The notes: generated by a model not told the origin, from the sequence alone. A DNA stretch of 64,000 nt from Sporobolomyces roseus (GCA_016617785.1 JADILM010000002.1:496001-560000), one strand, 5' to 3'. Numbered from the stretch's first letter, positions 34,256 through 46,879 are shown. Numbers and translations are program-made.

Positions 34256-35215
34256 TGGCTGTGAGATCCGGCTTCATAGTCTGCTAGTTTGCCTTAGATT
34301 CCTTCGTTTCCGTTTCTCCTCTCGTCGTATCCTGGTCTTGATCGCTGTCATTTAGCCACGTATCGCTTCGGTCACGCTCAAGCGCGTTTGTTTGACTCGT
34401 AAGATCTCCGCTGTACAGCGACGAATCTAAATTTGGCGAAACTCGAGAAACCGAAATTTGAGATTTCGACTTGGTTGCGAAAAACTGGGAGACAAGTCAG
34501 ACCGAGGTGAGTGCGAGTGAGCCCGCTATCTGAGCTCCTTGATTCCCTCGACAGATCAAAAACACCGGTGCTGAGCGACTGAGAGCTAGAGGACTAGACT
34601 GAGAGGTGAGGCGACCGTTAAAGAGTTCTCGCAGATGTAGGCCCTTGCACTTCCTTCGCTCACGCTGACGAGCTCCTTTCATCAAAGGTCTACGTTGCTG
34701 ATTGTGAATTGCTCGCGATAGCCTTGACGGCGGTCTACGGTTCTGACGAGGTCTGTTGCCGAACTCTCTTCTTTCGAAAACCTTTACGAATCCGAGCTTT
34801 CGGCACTCTTCTGTCTGCCGATCTACCAGAGTTCAGAGTTGACGATACATCGAGCCTGTCGCTGTGCGGCTCGAGGTCGAAATCCCAGAATCTGACGAAG
34901 AAAAGGGCAAAAAAGGGCAAAAGAGGTTGGAAACTCTGGGTTCTTGACGGTGCTCGCAGAGTTCTCGCGAGGTGGCCTACGGGAGACAGACGACACGATG
35001 AGCGACAATGCTTCCCTGCTGACTTTAGAAATGAAAAGTGGCAAACTGTCGACCAAATATTTCTCCAAAATCTTAAGTGCAGCGCGAACGATCCGAAACT
35101 TTGGCCCTGCGCTCCCTCTTCTCGCTATGACACACAGCTCGTCGCCCGAAGAGTCTAAACAGACAAGGCTCGCTATCAGAGAGAGTAGCTCATACAAATG
35201 GCGGGCGAAACTGTG
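34256..35215. other. Spacer DNA without a supported gene
   Basis: Several open frames overlap on both strands between about 34700 and 35270, but they have no recognisable domain, splice pattern or plausible start context. No terminal repeats, target-site duplications or transposase motifs were seen that would make the spacer a known mobile element. Confidence 0.35.
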
Positions 35216-36397
35216 CAAAGCCAAAAGTAGACACTCTCGATTCGATATTGTTTCGGAGGTTCTACAATCGACTTGAGCTGATCACAGACAGCTCAGCGTT
35301 GTTCAAGAGCGTCGGAACAAGATCGATTCGCGAGTGCAGAGTCGAGGGAAGGGATCCAACGACCGAAGCGAACGAAATCGCTTCGCGGATACAGAGAAAA
35401 GAACTTGCACTCTCGTCGCGGTATGATGTTGCTGCTGGTGTCGGGCATGCAATGTGTACAATATCAGGCTAGCGATACCCTCGAGTCAAGAGGTGGAATG
35501 TTGTAAGTTAGACTTTTGGAATAGTATTCAGAATCGAGTTCCGAAAGACTTGGGATTAAAAAAAGTACTCCGACTTGAACTTGGACTCGAGCATTGTGAC
35601 TCCCTTACAGCGTCTTCTCACCTGCGAGACGATCACAAAGAGCTCACGAAGAGCGAGAGACGACAGACAGCGTGAGAGAAACTCAAAGGAGCAGTTTGAA
35701 AACTTCGGAAGCTCAACCAGTACTTCGCGACAAGGCCTGAAGTCAAGGGAAGAGCAACTTGCTCCGAAATCTTGTATCTCTCCCATTTGCCGCCAACCCT
35801 CTCTGACAGAGAAACCAGTCGATAGGTGTCCCCAGAGAAAAAGCACAGAATTTGCAACCTCTTCCCTCCCCTTTTACAACTACTAACAGATTCAAGTTGT
35901 TTAGATCTTGAATCCACGGGAGCGACGACGTCCACGACTGTTTAAGAGTGTGTCAGAGTCAGTTGAGAGTATACTTTCCGCAAGGATGCAGAGAGAGCAT
36001 ATAGGATGCAGAGAGAGTATATAGCTTACGCATTCTCCTCCTTCTTTCCCTTGCTGATGACATAGGGCTTGGCGTGGTTGACACCGGAACCTGTAACGTT
36101 CGAATCAGGGTCAGTGACCGTCGTTTCTTTCCCTTGGTAGCAATTCCCCTCCGAATCTCCTCCAAGTCTCTGCTCCATCTCTCTTCGTAACTCTCCGCAC
36201 TCTGGTCGCCCACCTCCTCATCTCCTCTTATCTCGGTTTCACCCGTAGCTAAACAGAGTGACAGCTTACCGAAGTGCTTGACGGCTTCACGGGCGTTACG
36301 GGCACCACGGAGAAGGAGAGTGTTGGAACCGGTAGGCTTGCGAAGTGCGAGCTGATCAAGAGTGAGGCACTCTCCTCCAGCCTTCTCGATACGGGCA
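35216..36397 (-). repeat. Right arm of the long inverted repeat
   Basis: Reverse complement of 31780–32961 (see there). Its outer edge is abrupt: up to 36397 the sequence follows RPL18 exon 3, and from 36398 (tgttgatttcacgg) it is unrelated. Since the left arm is embedded in an intact gene and this one is not, this is the derived copy. Confidence 0.93.
35901..36397 (-). pseudogene. Truncated duplicate of RPL18 (3' portion only)
   Basis: Carries RPL18 from the codons for [20 protein letters not shown] to the stop, with introns and splice sites unchanged, and nothing of the first 110 or so residues. No start codon or promoter is evident at the broken 5' edge, so it should not make eL18. The lack of decay suggests a very recent origin, gene conversion between the arms, or an assembly artefact. 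Because introns are kept, it is a DNA-level copy and not retroposed. Confidence 0.9.
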
Positions 36398-36828
36398 TGT
36401 TGATTTCACGGTATCCTGTCTGTACTCAGCCGGGATCGCTGCGCCGGCGTAAGACACAAGACACACCGACTTGAAAAGAACTTCGTATTTTCGACTTGGG
36501 CGGAGTCGCGATCAAAACTTTTCGCGAGCCTCTCTCGTTTCCTCATCTTCGCTAAACTGCGGCTGTGCTGAAGAGCTGCAGTCCTCGATAATCAGCATCC
36601 GTCGCCCAGCGACTGTCGTAGAGACAGAGTCCCTCGCGAGAGTTCTCACAACTGTCAATCTCCGAGCTGAACGGAAGTAACCCTCGTGCGAGTGACGGCG
36701 AGCTCATGTGCAGGTGGGTACGACCTTTTGTTTCAGATATTCGATACTTGACATCAATATTTAGGGGTTTTCGAGGGAGAGGTTCTAATCACAAATAAGG
36801 GGGAGATAGGCGATGGGGAGTGAGGCGC
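36398..36828. other. Flank between the right repeat arm and TPI1
   Basis: No gene is recognised. It begins at the repeat breakpoint and ends at the TPI1 stop codon, so its right part is the TPI1 3' untranslated region. A plus-strand frame enters from the repeat arm but is only the antisense of RPL18 joined to random sequence. Confidence 0.4.
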
Positions 36829-38392
36829 TCAAAGACGAGCCTTGGTCTTGTAAGCCTCCTCAGCAGACTTGATGATCTCGGCGAATTCAGGTTTGAGGGA
36901 AGCACCACCGACGAGAGCACCTTTTTAACAATTCCAGAACTTGAATCAGTCTCTTGAAAGCTAGAGAGGAGCGGAAGAGAAACGTACCATCGATATCGGG
37001 GCAAAGGCAGAGTTCCTTCGCGTTCTTGGCAGCGACGGATCCACCGTAGATGATGCGGGTCTCGTCGGCAACTTTTTGGGAAACTCGCTTGGCGAGGAAA
37101 GAACGGATGACTTTGTGGGTATCTTGAGCTTGCTCAGGGGTGGCAACCTATGTCATAGAGTGAAAGAATGTCAGAGGGAGTCGATCAGGAAGGGAAGAGG
37201 AGGGAGAGGAAGCGAAAAATCGTAATCAAAAGCTAACCTTTCCGGTCTGTTTTCCGAGGAAATAGAGGGTTGGTCAGCGATATACTCAGAAAGCAAGCTT
37301 GAACGATTGAGAGCAAACTTACACCAATAGCCCAAACAGGCTCGTAAGCGACAACAACATCCTTCCAATCCTTCTCCTCGATGACCTTGGCGAGAGCCTC
37401 GACCTGTCGGGTAACAACGTCTTCCGTCTTGTTTCCCTCTCGCTCTTCGAGTGATTCTCCAATGCAGAAGATGACCTTGACGTTTTGCTTCAAAGCGGCT
37501 TGGGTCTTTTCGGCGATAAGTTCGTCGGTCTCGTGGAAGAGAGTTCGGCGTTCAGAGTGGCCGAGGACGACCCATTCGAGTCCGACATCCTTGAGTTGAT
37601 TGAGGCTGAACGAGGATTGAGAGTCAGCGGATACGGGAAGCGAAAGGTAAAAATTGCAACTAACGAGATCTCTCCAGTGTAAGCTCCGGAAGCAAGTTGG
37701 TGAGCGTTTTGAGCGGCGACCTTGATGCCCTGTGTGACGACGCAACAATACTCTTGATCAGTCTCGAGCACGGCAAGGGAATCTCGAGAATCTTCAGAAA
37801 TAATTTACCTTCTTGACGTGCTCGAGGAGGGGAATGATGTAGAGAGCAGGAGGGGCGATGATGACATCTGTACAAGGTTCGTGCATTCAAATCATGAGCA
37901 GAACTCAAAGTTTTATACGAGCGAATCACGTACCAGCAGCCTCGACGTCGAAATCAGTCTCGTTGAATTGGGTGACGAGCTTGGTGAGCTGAGCGAGATC
38001 ACCGTTCACTAGCGAAAGTAACGAGCGGAGGTCAGCATCACTCCTCCTTGGAGAGGAGGTTGAACGAGGGAGCAGCCGTCATCGATCTACTTTCAATCAG
38101 GCGAGTGTAGCTGCTGTCGAGTCGAATTCAATCCAGATCTACCTATTCAGCTCGTATGAGCCTTCTCGGCTGACTGTATCCCCTGTGGATTTCCTACTCG
38201 CTTAGATCCTTAGTTGATGAAATATCCTTCGGTACAATCCGGTTCTCCTTCCTCGTCTACCTCACTTGATCCAGCTAATCCGACTCGTTCCAGGTTCCTT
38301 TTGGGTCCGTAGGAACTTGTGAAGGGTGTATAGAGTGTCTAAGATGGCTTACTCTTGAAGTTACCACCGATGCAAACTTTTCTTGCACCCAT
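36829..38392 (-). CDS. TPI1: Triosephosphate isomerase
   Basis: Glycolytic enzyme interconverting dihydroxyacetone phosphate and glyceraldehyde 3-phosphate in the cytosol. The first exon is [13 protein letters not shown] and the second starts within [12 protein letters not shown]. Together they give NFKMNG with the substrate-binding Lys (the more usual form is NWKMNG). Then [47 protein letters not shown] (catalytic His), [20 protein letters not shown] (catalytic Glu and loop 6), [16 protein letters not shown] and [17 protein letters not shown] follow, ending in TKARL. At least seven introns interrupt it. The first intron is long, about 325 bases, which is common in strongly expressed fungal genes. 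Confidence 0.96.
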
Positions 38393-38732
38393 TGTTTATT
38401 GATCTAGCTAGACGAGCGAGTCAGCTCTTGCTCAGTTACAGCGAGTATTAGTGTGCTCACATATAGAGTGTGTGGGGTTGAAAGTGGAGAGAGTGAGTGA
38501 AGTGTTTGAGATTGAGATTCAACTCGTTTCGTAATTCGACGAGAGAGGTCTCTTGCCTTTACCCCACACACTTCGATCTCAATCAGTATCTCAGTAGAGC
38601 AACGACAAGCTAGCTACGGACTTCAACTTTCTCTCAGCCTTCCCTCTTCTTTCCCACCTCTCCTCGGACTCTCCTGCGTCATCCTCCCTCTCTCTTTCCA
38701 TCCCCGCAGCCCCAAAGACTCTCAAGGATTGA
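38393..38732. promoter_or_regulatory. Divergent promoter between TPI1 and the TMEM184-family gene
   Basis: About 340 bases separate the two start codons. Near TPI1 there are purine runs (gaaagtggagagagtgagtgaag), which read as pyrimidine tracts in the TPI1 direction. No individual factor site is assigned. Confidence 0.45.
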
Positions 38733-41700
38733 ATGGCGTCGATATGGTCCAAAACTGATACAGGGGACGTAGGATCTGGTTCCCACCTCCCTCCAGCGGT
38801 CTTGATCTCTGCGACTGTTTCGGCTGGATTATCCACCATCCTTAGTTTGGTCACGGTTTGGTTACAGTTGAAACATTATCATAGACCTAGGTTACAGAGA
38901 TTCGTCGTTAGGATCTTGTGCATGTGAGTTTCAAATCCTTTCTATCATGATTCGAAGGAGGAAAGAGAAGTAAAAAACAGTAGTGGGGGGATAAGTCGGT
39001 TTAAAGCGAGAGATCAAGGCAACCTTCGATTCAGACGTAGACTCGGGAACTCTCGAATGAATCAGGAACGGCGAGACGGGAAGAAGTTAACTACCGAAAC
39101 ATCTCCTCGTTCACTTTCCGCAAAGAATGAAAACTGACTCTGCGATTTCCCTTGCTTCATCCAGGGTCCCTATCTACTCGATCGCTTCCCTCGTGTCGCT
39201 CTACTCTCTGGATCTAGCTTTCTTTGTGGACGCGGTGAGGGATATCTATGAAGTGAGCGCAACTCTCGAATCGTAAAGTCGTTCGAAACTCTCGCTGACT
39301 TTACGCTTCCCGTTCCTTCACAGGCTTTCGTTATCTAGTGAGTATTATAGTGGACGAACAATCTATTCTCCGTGACTGACGTTTTGTTTCTTCCTATTCT
39401 CACAGCTGTTTCTTCTCCCTCCTCGTCGAATACCTGTACGTGTCTGCCTCTTTCCTTCCTTCGACCCCTGTCACTGACCCCACTCTCCTTCACAGTGGCG
39501 GAGAACGATCCCTGATCATCCTCCTACACGGTCGAGAACCCATTTCACATCCCTGGCCCGTCTCACTTTTCGTCTCACCAATGGACGCGAGCGATCCCTT
39601 CACTTTCCTAGGTCTTAAACGAGGAATCTTACGTTCGTCTTCCCTCTCTCCGCTATCTCTCCTGTCTGAAGGGACTGATTCGGGTTGAGCGTGACGAAAC
39701 AGAATATGTTCAGTTGAAACCGATCTTGGCTTTCGTTACTGTCGTTTTGAAAGCCACCGGAACTTACAAAGATGGATCATTACAAGCTGATTCAGGATGT
39801 TTGTCTCCTTCCTACCTCTACTCATTCCTTCATTGAGACTGATTAGGGCGAGAAGCGGGCCACAGATACTTATATTTCGATTGCGTACAATTTATCGGTC
39901 AGTATCAGTTTGTATGCGTTGGCAATGTTTTGGGTGGCTACTCATGGTGATCTCCAACCTGTACGTTTCAAGCCCACTCCTCATTGTCTCGCATTTCGAG
40001 CTGATGAGTACTGCTTGCGAATGTAGTTCCGTCCCATGCCAAAAGTAGGGACTTCTCTCTGAACGATAAGCTGCGGTTCAACTATACTGATATTGTTCAT
40101 TTGACTTCTCCCTACAGTTCCTCTCTGTAAAGGGTATCATCTTCTTCTCATTCTGGCAAGGATTCGGAGTTTCAATCTTGGTCGCAATAGGCTGGTTACA
40201 TTCTGGTACGTCCACTCACTTCCTCCACACATTCCGCCAATCCATACTGAGTGTGAAGTTGGTCCGTGTCCGTACAGCTCGGTACGAGACGGAGAAACTG
40301 TCGTTGGCGGTGCAAGATACTTTGATTTGTTTCGAGATGCCTTTGTTCGCTTTCTTGCATCTCTACGCTTTCTCTTGTAAGCACAGAAGTCTCCGTCTTA
40401 TCTACCGACCGACAGTGAGGCTGATGAACTCGGCGATATTCTGCTTAGACACGGATTATATTGATGAATCTCACATTTACTCGGGGAGATTACCCGTTAT
40501 TTACGCTTTGAGGGATGCATTTGGGTAAGCCAGACTCCTTTCCACCCTTTCTATGGAATAAATACTCACAAACATCGTATACAGCTACAAAGATCTCGTC
40601 TCCGATGCTTCCACAACCGTGCGAGGAACCGGATTCTCTTATCGAACTTTCGAGCCCGCTTCTTCGACCGTCCACTCTTTCGGTCCAACTCTCGATCGAC
40701 GTCTCAAAGCTGGACTTCGTTATTCGACGCAAAATGGAAAGAAGTATTGGTTACCACAACCTACGCAAGGGAATGGAGAAGACCCGTATGCGAGAAAGGG
40801 GAAGGAAGCATGGAAATCTCGACCGCTGCACGAGGCTCGGTTGAGGATAGAGAGGAAGTTCGTCGATGATAGGATGGGGTATGCTCCGATAAGCGAGGAA
40901 GAGGAAAGGGAGACGGTTCATTTGGATCCGAAATTGTTACCACCTGGTCATGAGGATGCCGAGGAATTGGAGGAAGAGGAAGGAGGGGAAAGGAGGAACG
41001 TCGCGGGTTGGTGGGAGGGTGCGAGGGAGTATGATGAGCTAGATAGCGATGAGGAGAGCGAACCTGAGAGTTTACACTTCCAGGACGTCGAGGAAGATGA
41101 GGAGATGGATGAGATCTATCAATCGGCAAAGACTCTCGAATTCGGTGAGTTTCGCTGTACCTTCATCTCTCCTCGACGAGGGAAGAGCTGATTAGGGATC
41201 ACCATCCTCACAGGTGATTGGAGTTATCCTGTCGTCGACGCTTCGAGGGAACACGCCAAACGTCGAATTCGAGATGAGGAGGATGCGATTCTCTCTGGCA
41301 AGCTCAAGACTAGCAAGGGCAAGGGTCGTAAAGGAGGAGATGATCAGCGAAGACCTCTTGCTCGCCATCGACCAGGATCCTACGGAGCACTCGCGGAAAC
41401 GAACCCCAGCTCTTCCTCTTCCTCTTCCGCTCCTCCCTCTCGACCGAAACAACAAACCTCGACGTCTTCCACCTCTACTTCGAGACATCCTGCACCCATT
41501 GGAGATTCGATTGTCCAAGAAGCTGCAACTCTCGTCAAATCTGCCATTCCTGGATTGACGATCGATGAGGATGAAGACCCGACAGCAGCGAAACGCAAAT
41601 TGCGACAGAAGCTTCACTTGCCATTCGGAAAGAAGGTCGAGGATGAATTACCGGACGATGCTATTGATTTGATGGTTGAAGATGCAGAGGCGGAGGAGGA

Positions 41701-42034
41701 AGAGATGTTGAGGCAGAGAAGGAGGGGTGAACCTACGGCGAAACGTACGAGAGTTTACAGGAAGGCTTACACACCACCGAACGAGGAAGGCGATTCGAAG
41801 ATGAAGGAAGGGAAGGGTCATACAGAAGATGAAACGATTCAAGCGAAGGAAGTTGTTGAAAGGGACGAAGGTAAAGATGGACCGAAGGATCGTGGAGAAG
41901 AGTCGTCTTACTCTCCTCAGAAGGATCAAGTTGAAAGGTTCGTCGTCAAGGAGGATGAAAGGTTCGCGAAGCAGCATGGGATCGATGAAACTCCTGGAGT
42001 GGATGGTTCAAACGATTTGAACCCTTGGGAGTAA
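38733..42034 (+). CDS. TMEM184/OSTA-family (DUF300) seven-span membrane protein
   Basis: Putative transporter or organelle membrane protein of the organic solute transporter alpha/TMEM184 family. Membrane segments appear in order: AVLISATVSAGLSTILSLV, YSIASLVSLYSLDLAFF, then the family motif region joined over tiny exons (AFVIY, CFFSLLVEYL, GGERSLIILLHGR), PILAFVTVVLKATG, ISIAYNLSVSISLYALAMF, FLSVKGIIFFSFWQGFGVSI and ICFEMPLFAFLHLYAFS. KGIIFFSFWQG is the family's best-known signature. A long hydrophilic, acidic C-terminal tail (about 400 residues) ends in DLNPWE and has Glu/Asp-rich runs (EELEEEEGGE). It has many introns, several exons being very short. The next gene is in tandem about 185 bases downstream. 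Confidence 0.88.
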
Positions 42035-42219
42035 AGTCGACTCTTATTTTTTGTAGTACTATATGATATCGTTGTAGCTGCTCACCTATCTCACTCTCAT
42101 CGCAACTCTGCATTCTGTTGTTTCATGTCATTTTTCTTTTGCGAGGGAGAGTTCGGGACTGAAAGTTACCGGCTCTTTTCCTCTCTTTCTCTTTCAACTT
42201 TCCCCTCGCTCGCTTCTGC

Positions 42220-44759
42220 ATGCTACGTGCTACTATTACAAGGCTACCGCACGCCTCTCAACACCTCAGAAGAACTTTCTCCTCGACCCCCACATTTCTA
42301 CCAGGCTTCTCTCACAAAGCCATGCCTCCCTCTCCTTCCCCTCCGAGCTGGTCAGAATGGAGGACGAATCCACCAACTGCCACTTCTTCAACCTCGACCA
42401 TGTTCCAGAACCAACCTAGGATCCCTCGCTTGCCAGTCCCCAAACTCGCCGACACTCTCGAACAATTGGTCAAGAGCTGCACTCCGCTGGCCAAGTCGGA
42501 GCAGGAGGTCGAAGAGCTCAAGAAGAAGGTCGAAGCGTTCCAAAAGGAGGGTGGAATGGGAATGAAATTGCAGAAGAAGTTGGAGGAAAGGAGAGAGAAA
42601 GAGGGAATGAGGAATTGGCTTGCAGAATGGTGGGATACGAATGCTTATATGGCTTATAGAGATTCAGTCGTCATCAATGTGTGAGTCGTGTGAAAGAGAC
42701 ACGAGTGCTACGAACCGAACTGACAAAGTTTCCGCTTTACGCAACTCAAGTTCTTACTATTTCGGCGTGAGTCTTCATCCTATCCTCGTCCTCGCAGTTG
42801 ATACTGACTCTTGACGGTTAGTTCGATCGGCTACCGCAAGCTGCTCCCTCGACGGCGAATCCTCCACCTTCCGATCCAGCTTATGTAGCAGCCTCAATCG
42901 CAAAAACTGCTCTCGAATTCCGTCGACTCATTGTGAACGGTATCCTCGAGCCCGAGTTGGCCGGAAAGACAAAGGAGGATGGAGAGCTGTGCATGGAATC
43001 GTACAAATGGTCAGTCTCGCTGATTCGGCTGTCGCATCGTCAAATGCTGGAGCTTGCTTGTCGACTATACAGGGCTTTCAACGCTTGTCGAATCCCCGCA
43101 TCGCCGTCCGACTACGCTATCAAGACTGCAGAGACCGACAGCGACGCTCAACACTTTGTCATTGTCAAGAAGAATCGATTCTATTCAGTACCGGTTTGCG
43201 ATGGGAGTGGTCAAGAGTTTGATGTGGACCAGCTACGAGCGTACGTTTCACTTTCGCTACTCTACATTAAGTTGAGGCTAACTTGTCTCGCCAGCAAACA
43301 GAGCTGTACAATCGATCATCGACGGAGCGGAGAACCTCGAGAAAGCTGCGCCTGTCGGAACCTTAACCGGAATCAATCGGGATCATTGGACAGAGGTAAG
43401 CTCTCGCCCTGTGATACCGTACAGGCTCGTCTCATCTTTCTTGCAATCTAGGCGCAATCGCATCTTCTCTCCGATTCTTCGAACCACTCAACTCTTCGCT
43501 CGATTCACTCTTCTGCTTTCCTCATTTCCCTCGATGAAGCTTCTCCGACACCTCACGACTCGAACGAGGGAATGGTGGACTTCAGTAAACGATTGTGGTT
43601 TGGAAAGGAAGAAGCTGGAAACAGATGGTGGGATAAGCCCTTACAATGGACGGTGTTTAAGAACGGTGAAGCTGGATTTGCTGGTGAACACAGCTGTATG
43701 GATGGTGAGTACCAGCTGGCTCAGATCATTTCCTCGCTATGGGAAGCTGATCTGAACATCTACAACATCCCAGGGACTCCAACGGCGAGACTTAACGATT
43801 ACTTGACGAAACGACTCCTCACGAACAAACCTTTCCCTTCGCCTCCTTCTTCGACTACTGCGACACCTTCACCTACTCCTCTACCCTTCTCACTCGACGC
43901 GAAAGCGAAAGAACTGATCTCCAAAGCTGAGAAGGAATTCGAGCAGCATGTTGAACCTTACAACGTTTCTTACCTCAGCTATGATCGGTACGGAAAGGAC
44001 GAGATCAAGAAGATGAAATGCTCTCCCGATGGATGGTGAGCTTGTCGCCAACCGTACAGTCATCTTTAATCGCGCTGACTGATCGGATTCGTTGGCATCA
44101 CAGGATCCAAATGTGTTTCCAACTCGCCTATTACCTCACCCACAACAAGCCTGCTGGAACCTACGAAGCTGCACAAACTCGAAGATTCCAACTCGGTCGA
44201 ACTGAAACTGTCCGAATCCTCACAACCCCTTCCCTCAAATTCGTCAAATCAATGCTCGACTCTTCGATTCCTTCTTCGGAGAAACTCTCCTTGTTCCAAC
44301 AAGCAGTGAAGCAACATGGTTCGGATATGAGGAAAGCTTCGAATGGATTGGGGATTGATCGTCACCTGTTCGGATTGAAAATGATTGCAAACGAGAATTT
44401 GGAGGGAAAGGAGAAAGAGGAGGCACTCGGTGAACAAGGACTCTTAAACGATTCGTTGGTCAAGGAGAGTGGAACGTGGAGAATGAGTACTTCTCAGATC
44501 TACATCAGGCACTCGCCTTCGTACGGTTGGGGTCCAGTTGTCGCTGGAGGTTATGGGTTACCTTACATGATTCGTGAGTCGTATCGACCTGCTTCGTCTT
44601 ACTTTCATTACTGACCCTTTATTCGCTATAGATCCCGAGTCTCTACAGCTGACGGTGACTTGCGACAAGACTGCAGATGGTCAAGCTTACATCGAAAACT
44701 TTAAGAAAGCTTGTGACATGCTGATGGACTTGCACGTAGAAGCTGCTCGCAAGCTGTAG
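42220..44759 (+). CDS. CAT2: Carnitine O-acetyltransferase
   Basis: Transfers acetyl groups between CoA and carnitine to move acetyl units between peroxisome, cytosol and mitochondrion. The N-terminus (MLRATITRLPHASQHLRRTF) is a typical mitochondrial presequence. The body has IPRLPVPKLADTLEQLVKSC, NWLAEWWDTNAYMAYRDSVV, YYFGFDRLP, NRFYSVPV, GEHSCMDGTPTARLNDYL with the catalytic His, LAYYLTHNKPAGTYEAAQTR, GRTETVRILTT and YGWGPVVAGGYGLPYMI. A second in-frame Met at 42322, just after the presequence, could start a non-mitochondrial form, as in yeast Cat2. The C-terminus is EAARKL, which is not a canonical PTS1 tripeptide. About nine introns. Confidence 0.92.
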
Positions 44760-44830
44760 ACAATTATGATATAGTTTGTATTGTACATAGAATGACAAGT
44801 AGTGTTCAGGCAACAAAGGATACGAAAAGG

Positions 44831-44849
44831 GAGAGAGAGAGAGAGAGAG
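44831..44849. repeat. GA dinucleotide run in a convergent 3' region
   Basis: A perfect GA run of 19 bases sits in the 100-base gap between the stop codons of the carnitine acetyltransferase and the F-box gene. Other GA/CT runs of 15–18 bases occur at 54293–54307 and 61252–61269. Confidence 0.9.
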
Positions 44850-44859
44850 CTAAACCTAT

Positions 44860-46879
44860 TCAAACATTAAAGGAAACTCGGAGCATAGCTGATACACCTC
44901 GATCTTGTCCGAGTCCAGCATCGTCCGCAACAAGTTGCAACTCTGCAAAGTATCGAGCCAGGTTGTCCAGCTCGGCCAGGTTCATTGATTCTTGACTGTA
45001 ATCGACGAGAATTTGACCATCCAAAGTCTTCCAAGTCATCGGGAAAGGATAAGTTTTCTTTTGTTCGATCCAGGCTTTTTGGAGATCTTTGTAAGCCTTT
45101 GATAGGTCTCTGTGGTGGGGTTGTGTCGAGAGTAGAGGAGTTTGAGCGGGGACATAGATGTCCGTCGAAGAGGATTCGATTCGTGACGGCGGACTGACGC
45201 ATGGTAGGGGATAGGAGAGGAGAATGGGTTTCGGAGGGTTGGCGACGAATTCGGAGAGAGAATTGAAGGGTCGAAGAGGGAGGACGAGGAGAGCGTGACC
45301 GACTTCGAAAGAGGCGACGAACACCGCTCGATCGTTTTCGACCGAGAGTTGCGAGATTGTTTCGACTCCTGTCTATTTCGAGGAGAGGTCGACAATCTTG
45401 ATGTCAGCGGCAGATGGAAAGGAAGTCAAAACGACAGAACATACAAGATACAGGTTCATCGTTCTCTGCTCGATTTCCTCTCTATCCTTTGACCAGATCG
45501 CGCTCTTGTAATCGTAAGTGAGGGTGAGAACGCAGGCGTGATCTTCGAAGTGGTGGAAATGGGATGCTCCGACGAGGTAGCCAGATTTCGAATCGTGATG
45601 AACTGCTGACCAAGGACGATCGTTGTAGACGTGGACTGCTCGATAGAGAGGTTCAGGAACGAGAGGTCGGAGGTATCGATAACCTGGTGGAGCCAAAGGC
45701 GGCCAATTTTCGAGTTGCATCGACATCGACGGGACCGTTGATTGATCCTTGCTTTCGTCGGGTCTCCATATCGTCACGGACCTCATCCCCGCGACAAAGA
45801 CTGAATCGTCGTCGAGTTCGATGTAGCTGACCTCCATTTCGCCGTTCTCCGTGGCGTCCAAGGGCTCGGCGAACGCACGACTCAGATCAATCTTACTTCG
45901 AGAAGGGAGGGGATCAGTAAAGTTCCATTGGTAGGCGGTGAGATTGTCCCGGGTCGTCGCGAGGAGGTAAGGATACCGTAACTTCGTCGCACCGCATGTA
46001 TCGTCGGCTACGAGGAGTGTGTATGGATGGAAACCTCGTTGCGTTGGGTCGAGGGAAGCGTAATGAGGAGTGAGAGATGCGAGTGAATCGGAAGACATGT
46101 TGAGGGTTGGAGGAGGGGATTCGGGATCAGCGGACTTTGATGGATCGTGCCAACGCCAGATGAGAAAGTTACGATCCGTGAGAGTGGTTGAAAGGTAAGA
46201 AGTCGAATTGTCGTCAGGCGAATAGGTCAACTCGAGATGACCGAATGGAACGGCAGGAAGGGTTGAGTACCACGATAGTTTGCCATCCGTTTCGAACGCG
46301 TACACTCCACCAAAGAGTCCCGTGACGATAATCCAACCCGATACAGGGTCTACCTTGAATCTCCAATACTCCTCCGTGTCGGGTAATCCAGCTGCTCGTG
46401 CTGCCCTCATGTCGAACTTGATTAGGAATTGCTTCATCTTGCCAGTGTTCCAGTTGCGATCGATGGTCGAGCGAGTTTTGGCTGTCGAAAAGCGAAAACG
46501 AAACGAAATTAGCAGCAATTCGACGTAGATGAGCGAAACCTCGGAACTGACCATAACTTGTCCAATCCTCGACATGATCGAACACTTTGTTGAGAGATCT
46601 CTGTTCTCTGATGACTTGCTTGAGCTCCTCCTCGTTTGGTTCTTGATCCAATCCTTTCTTCTCTTGCCAGCCTTCTGATTGAAGTGGAGCTGCCGAACCG
46701 ATCGTCTTCGCATCCGCTAGTCCGTTTCTGATACATATCGCTCTACTGAGATGCTCTGGGTAGCTCTTCCATACCGAGTTGAAAGAGGAGTGAGATTGAA
46801 CGAGTCGAGAGAGCGAGGGGAAGTCGAGGTGAGACAGAATGAGGACTCGCACATCCGAAGGTAGAGTCGTGATATGCAT
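44860..46879 (-). CDS. F-box protein with a probable beta-propeller C-terminal region
   Basis: Likely substrate receptor of an SCF ubiquitin ligase. The start MHITTLPSDVRVLILSHLDF opens directly into an F-box, continuing PSLSRLVQSHSSFNSVWKSY. After an intron-linked charged segment (EELKQVIREQRSLNKVFDHV), the rest reads as repeated short strands with WD-like endings: WIIVTGLFGGVYAFETDGKL, NFLIWRWHD, LTAYQWNF, VFVAGMRSVTIWRPD and YKSAIWSKD. This suggests a WD40-like propeller that degrades from consensus. An upstream in-frame Met at 47017 would place 46 basic residues before the F-box and is less likely. The target is unknown. It is divergent from the metallophosphatase gene (about 290 bases between). 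Confidence 0.8.

Noticed and set aside
34709..35158. A 149-codon plus-strand open frame in the palindrome spacer
   Set aside because: Composition is not protein-like, overlapping frames of similar length exist on the other strand, and no domain or splice signals support it.
31780..36397. The inverted repeat as terminal inverted repeats of a DNA transposon
   Set aside because: One arm is an integral part of an intact RPL18 gene, no target-site duplication flanks the pair, and no transposase is seen in the spacer.
35901..36397. The RPL18 copy as a processed (retroposed) pseudogene
   Set aside because: Introns and 3' flanking DNA are retained.
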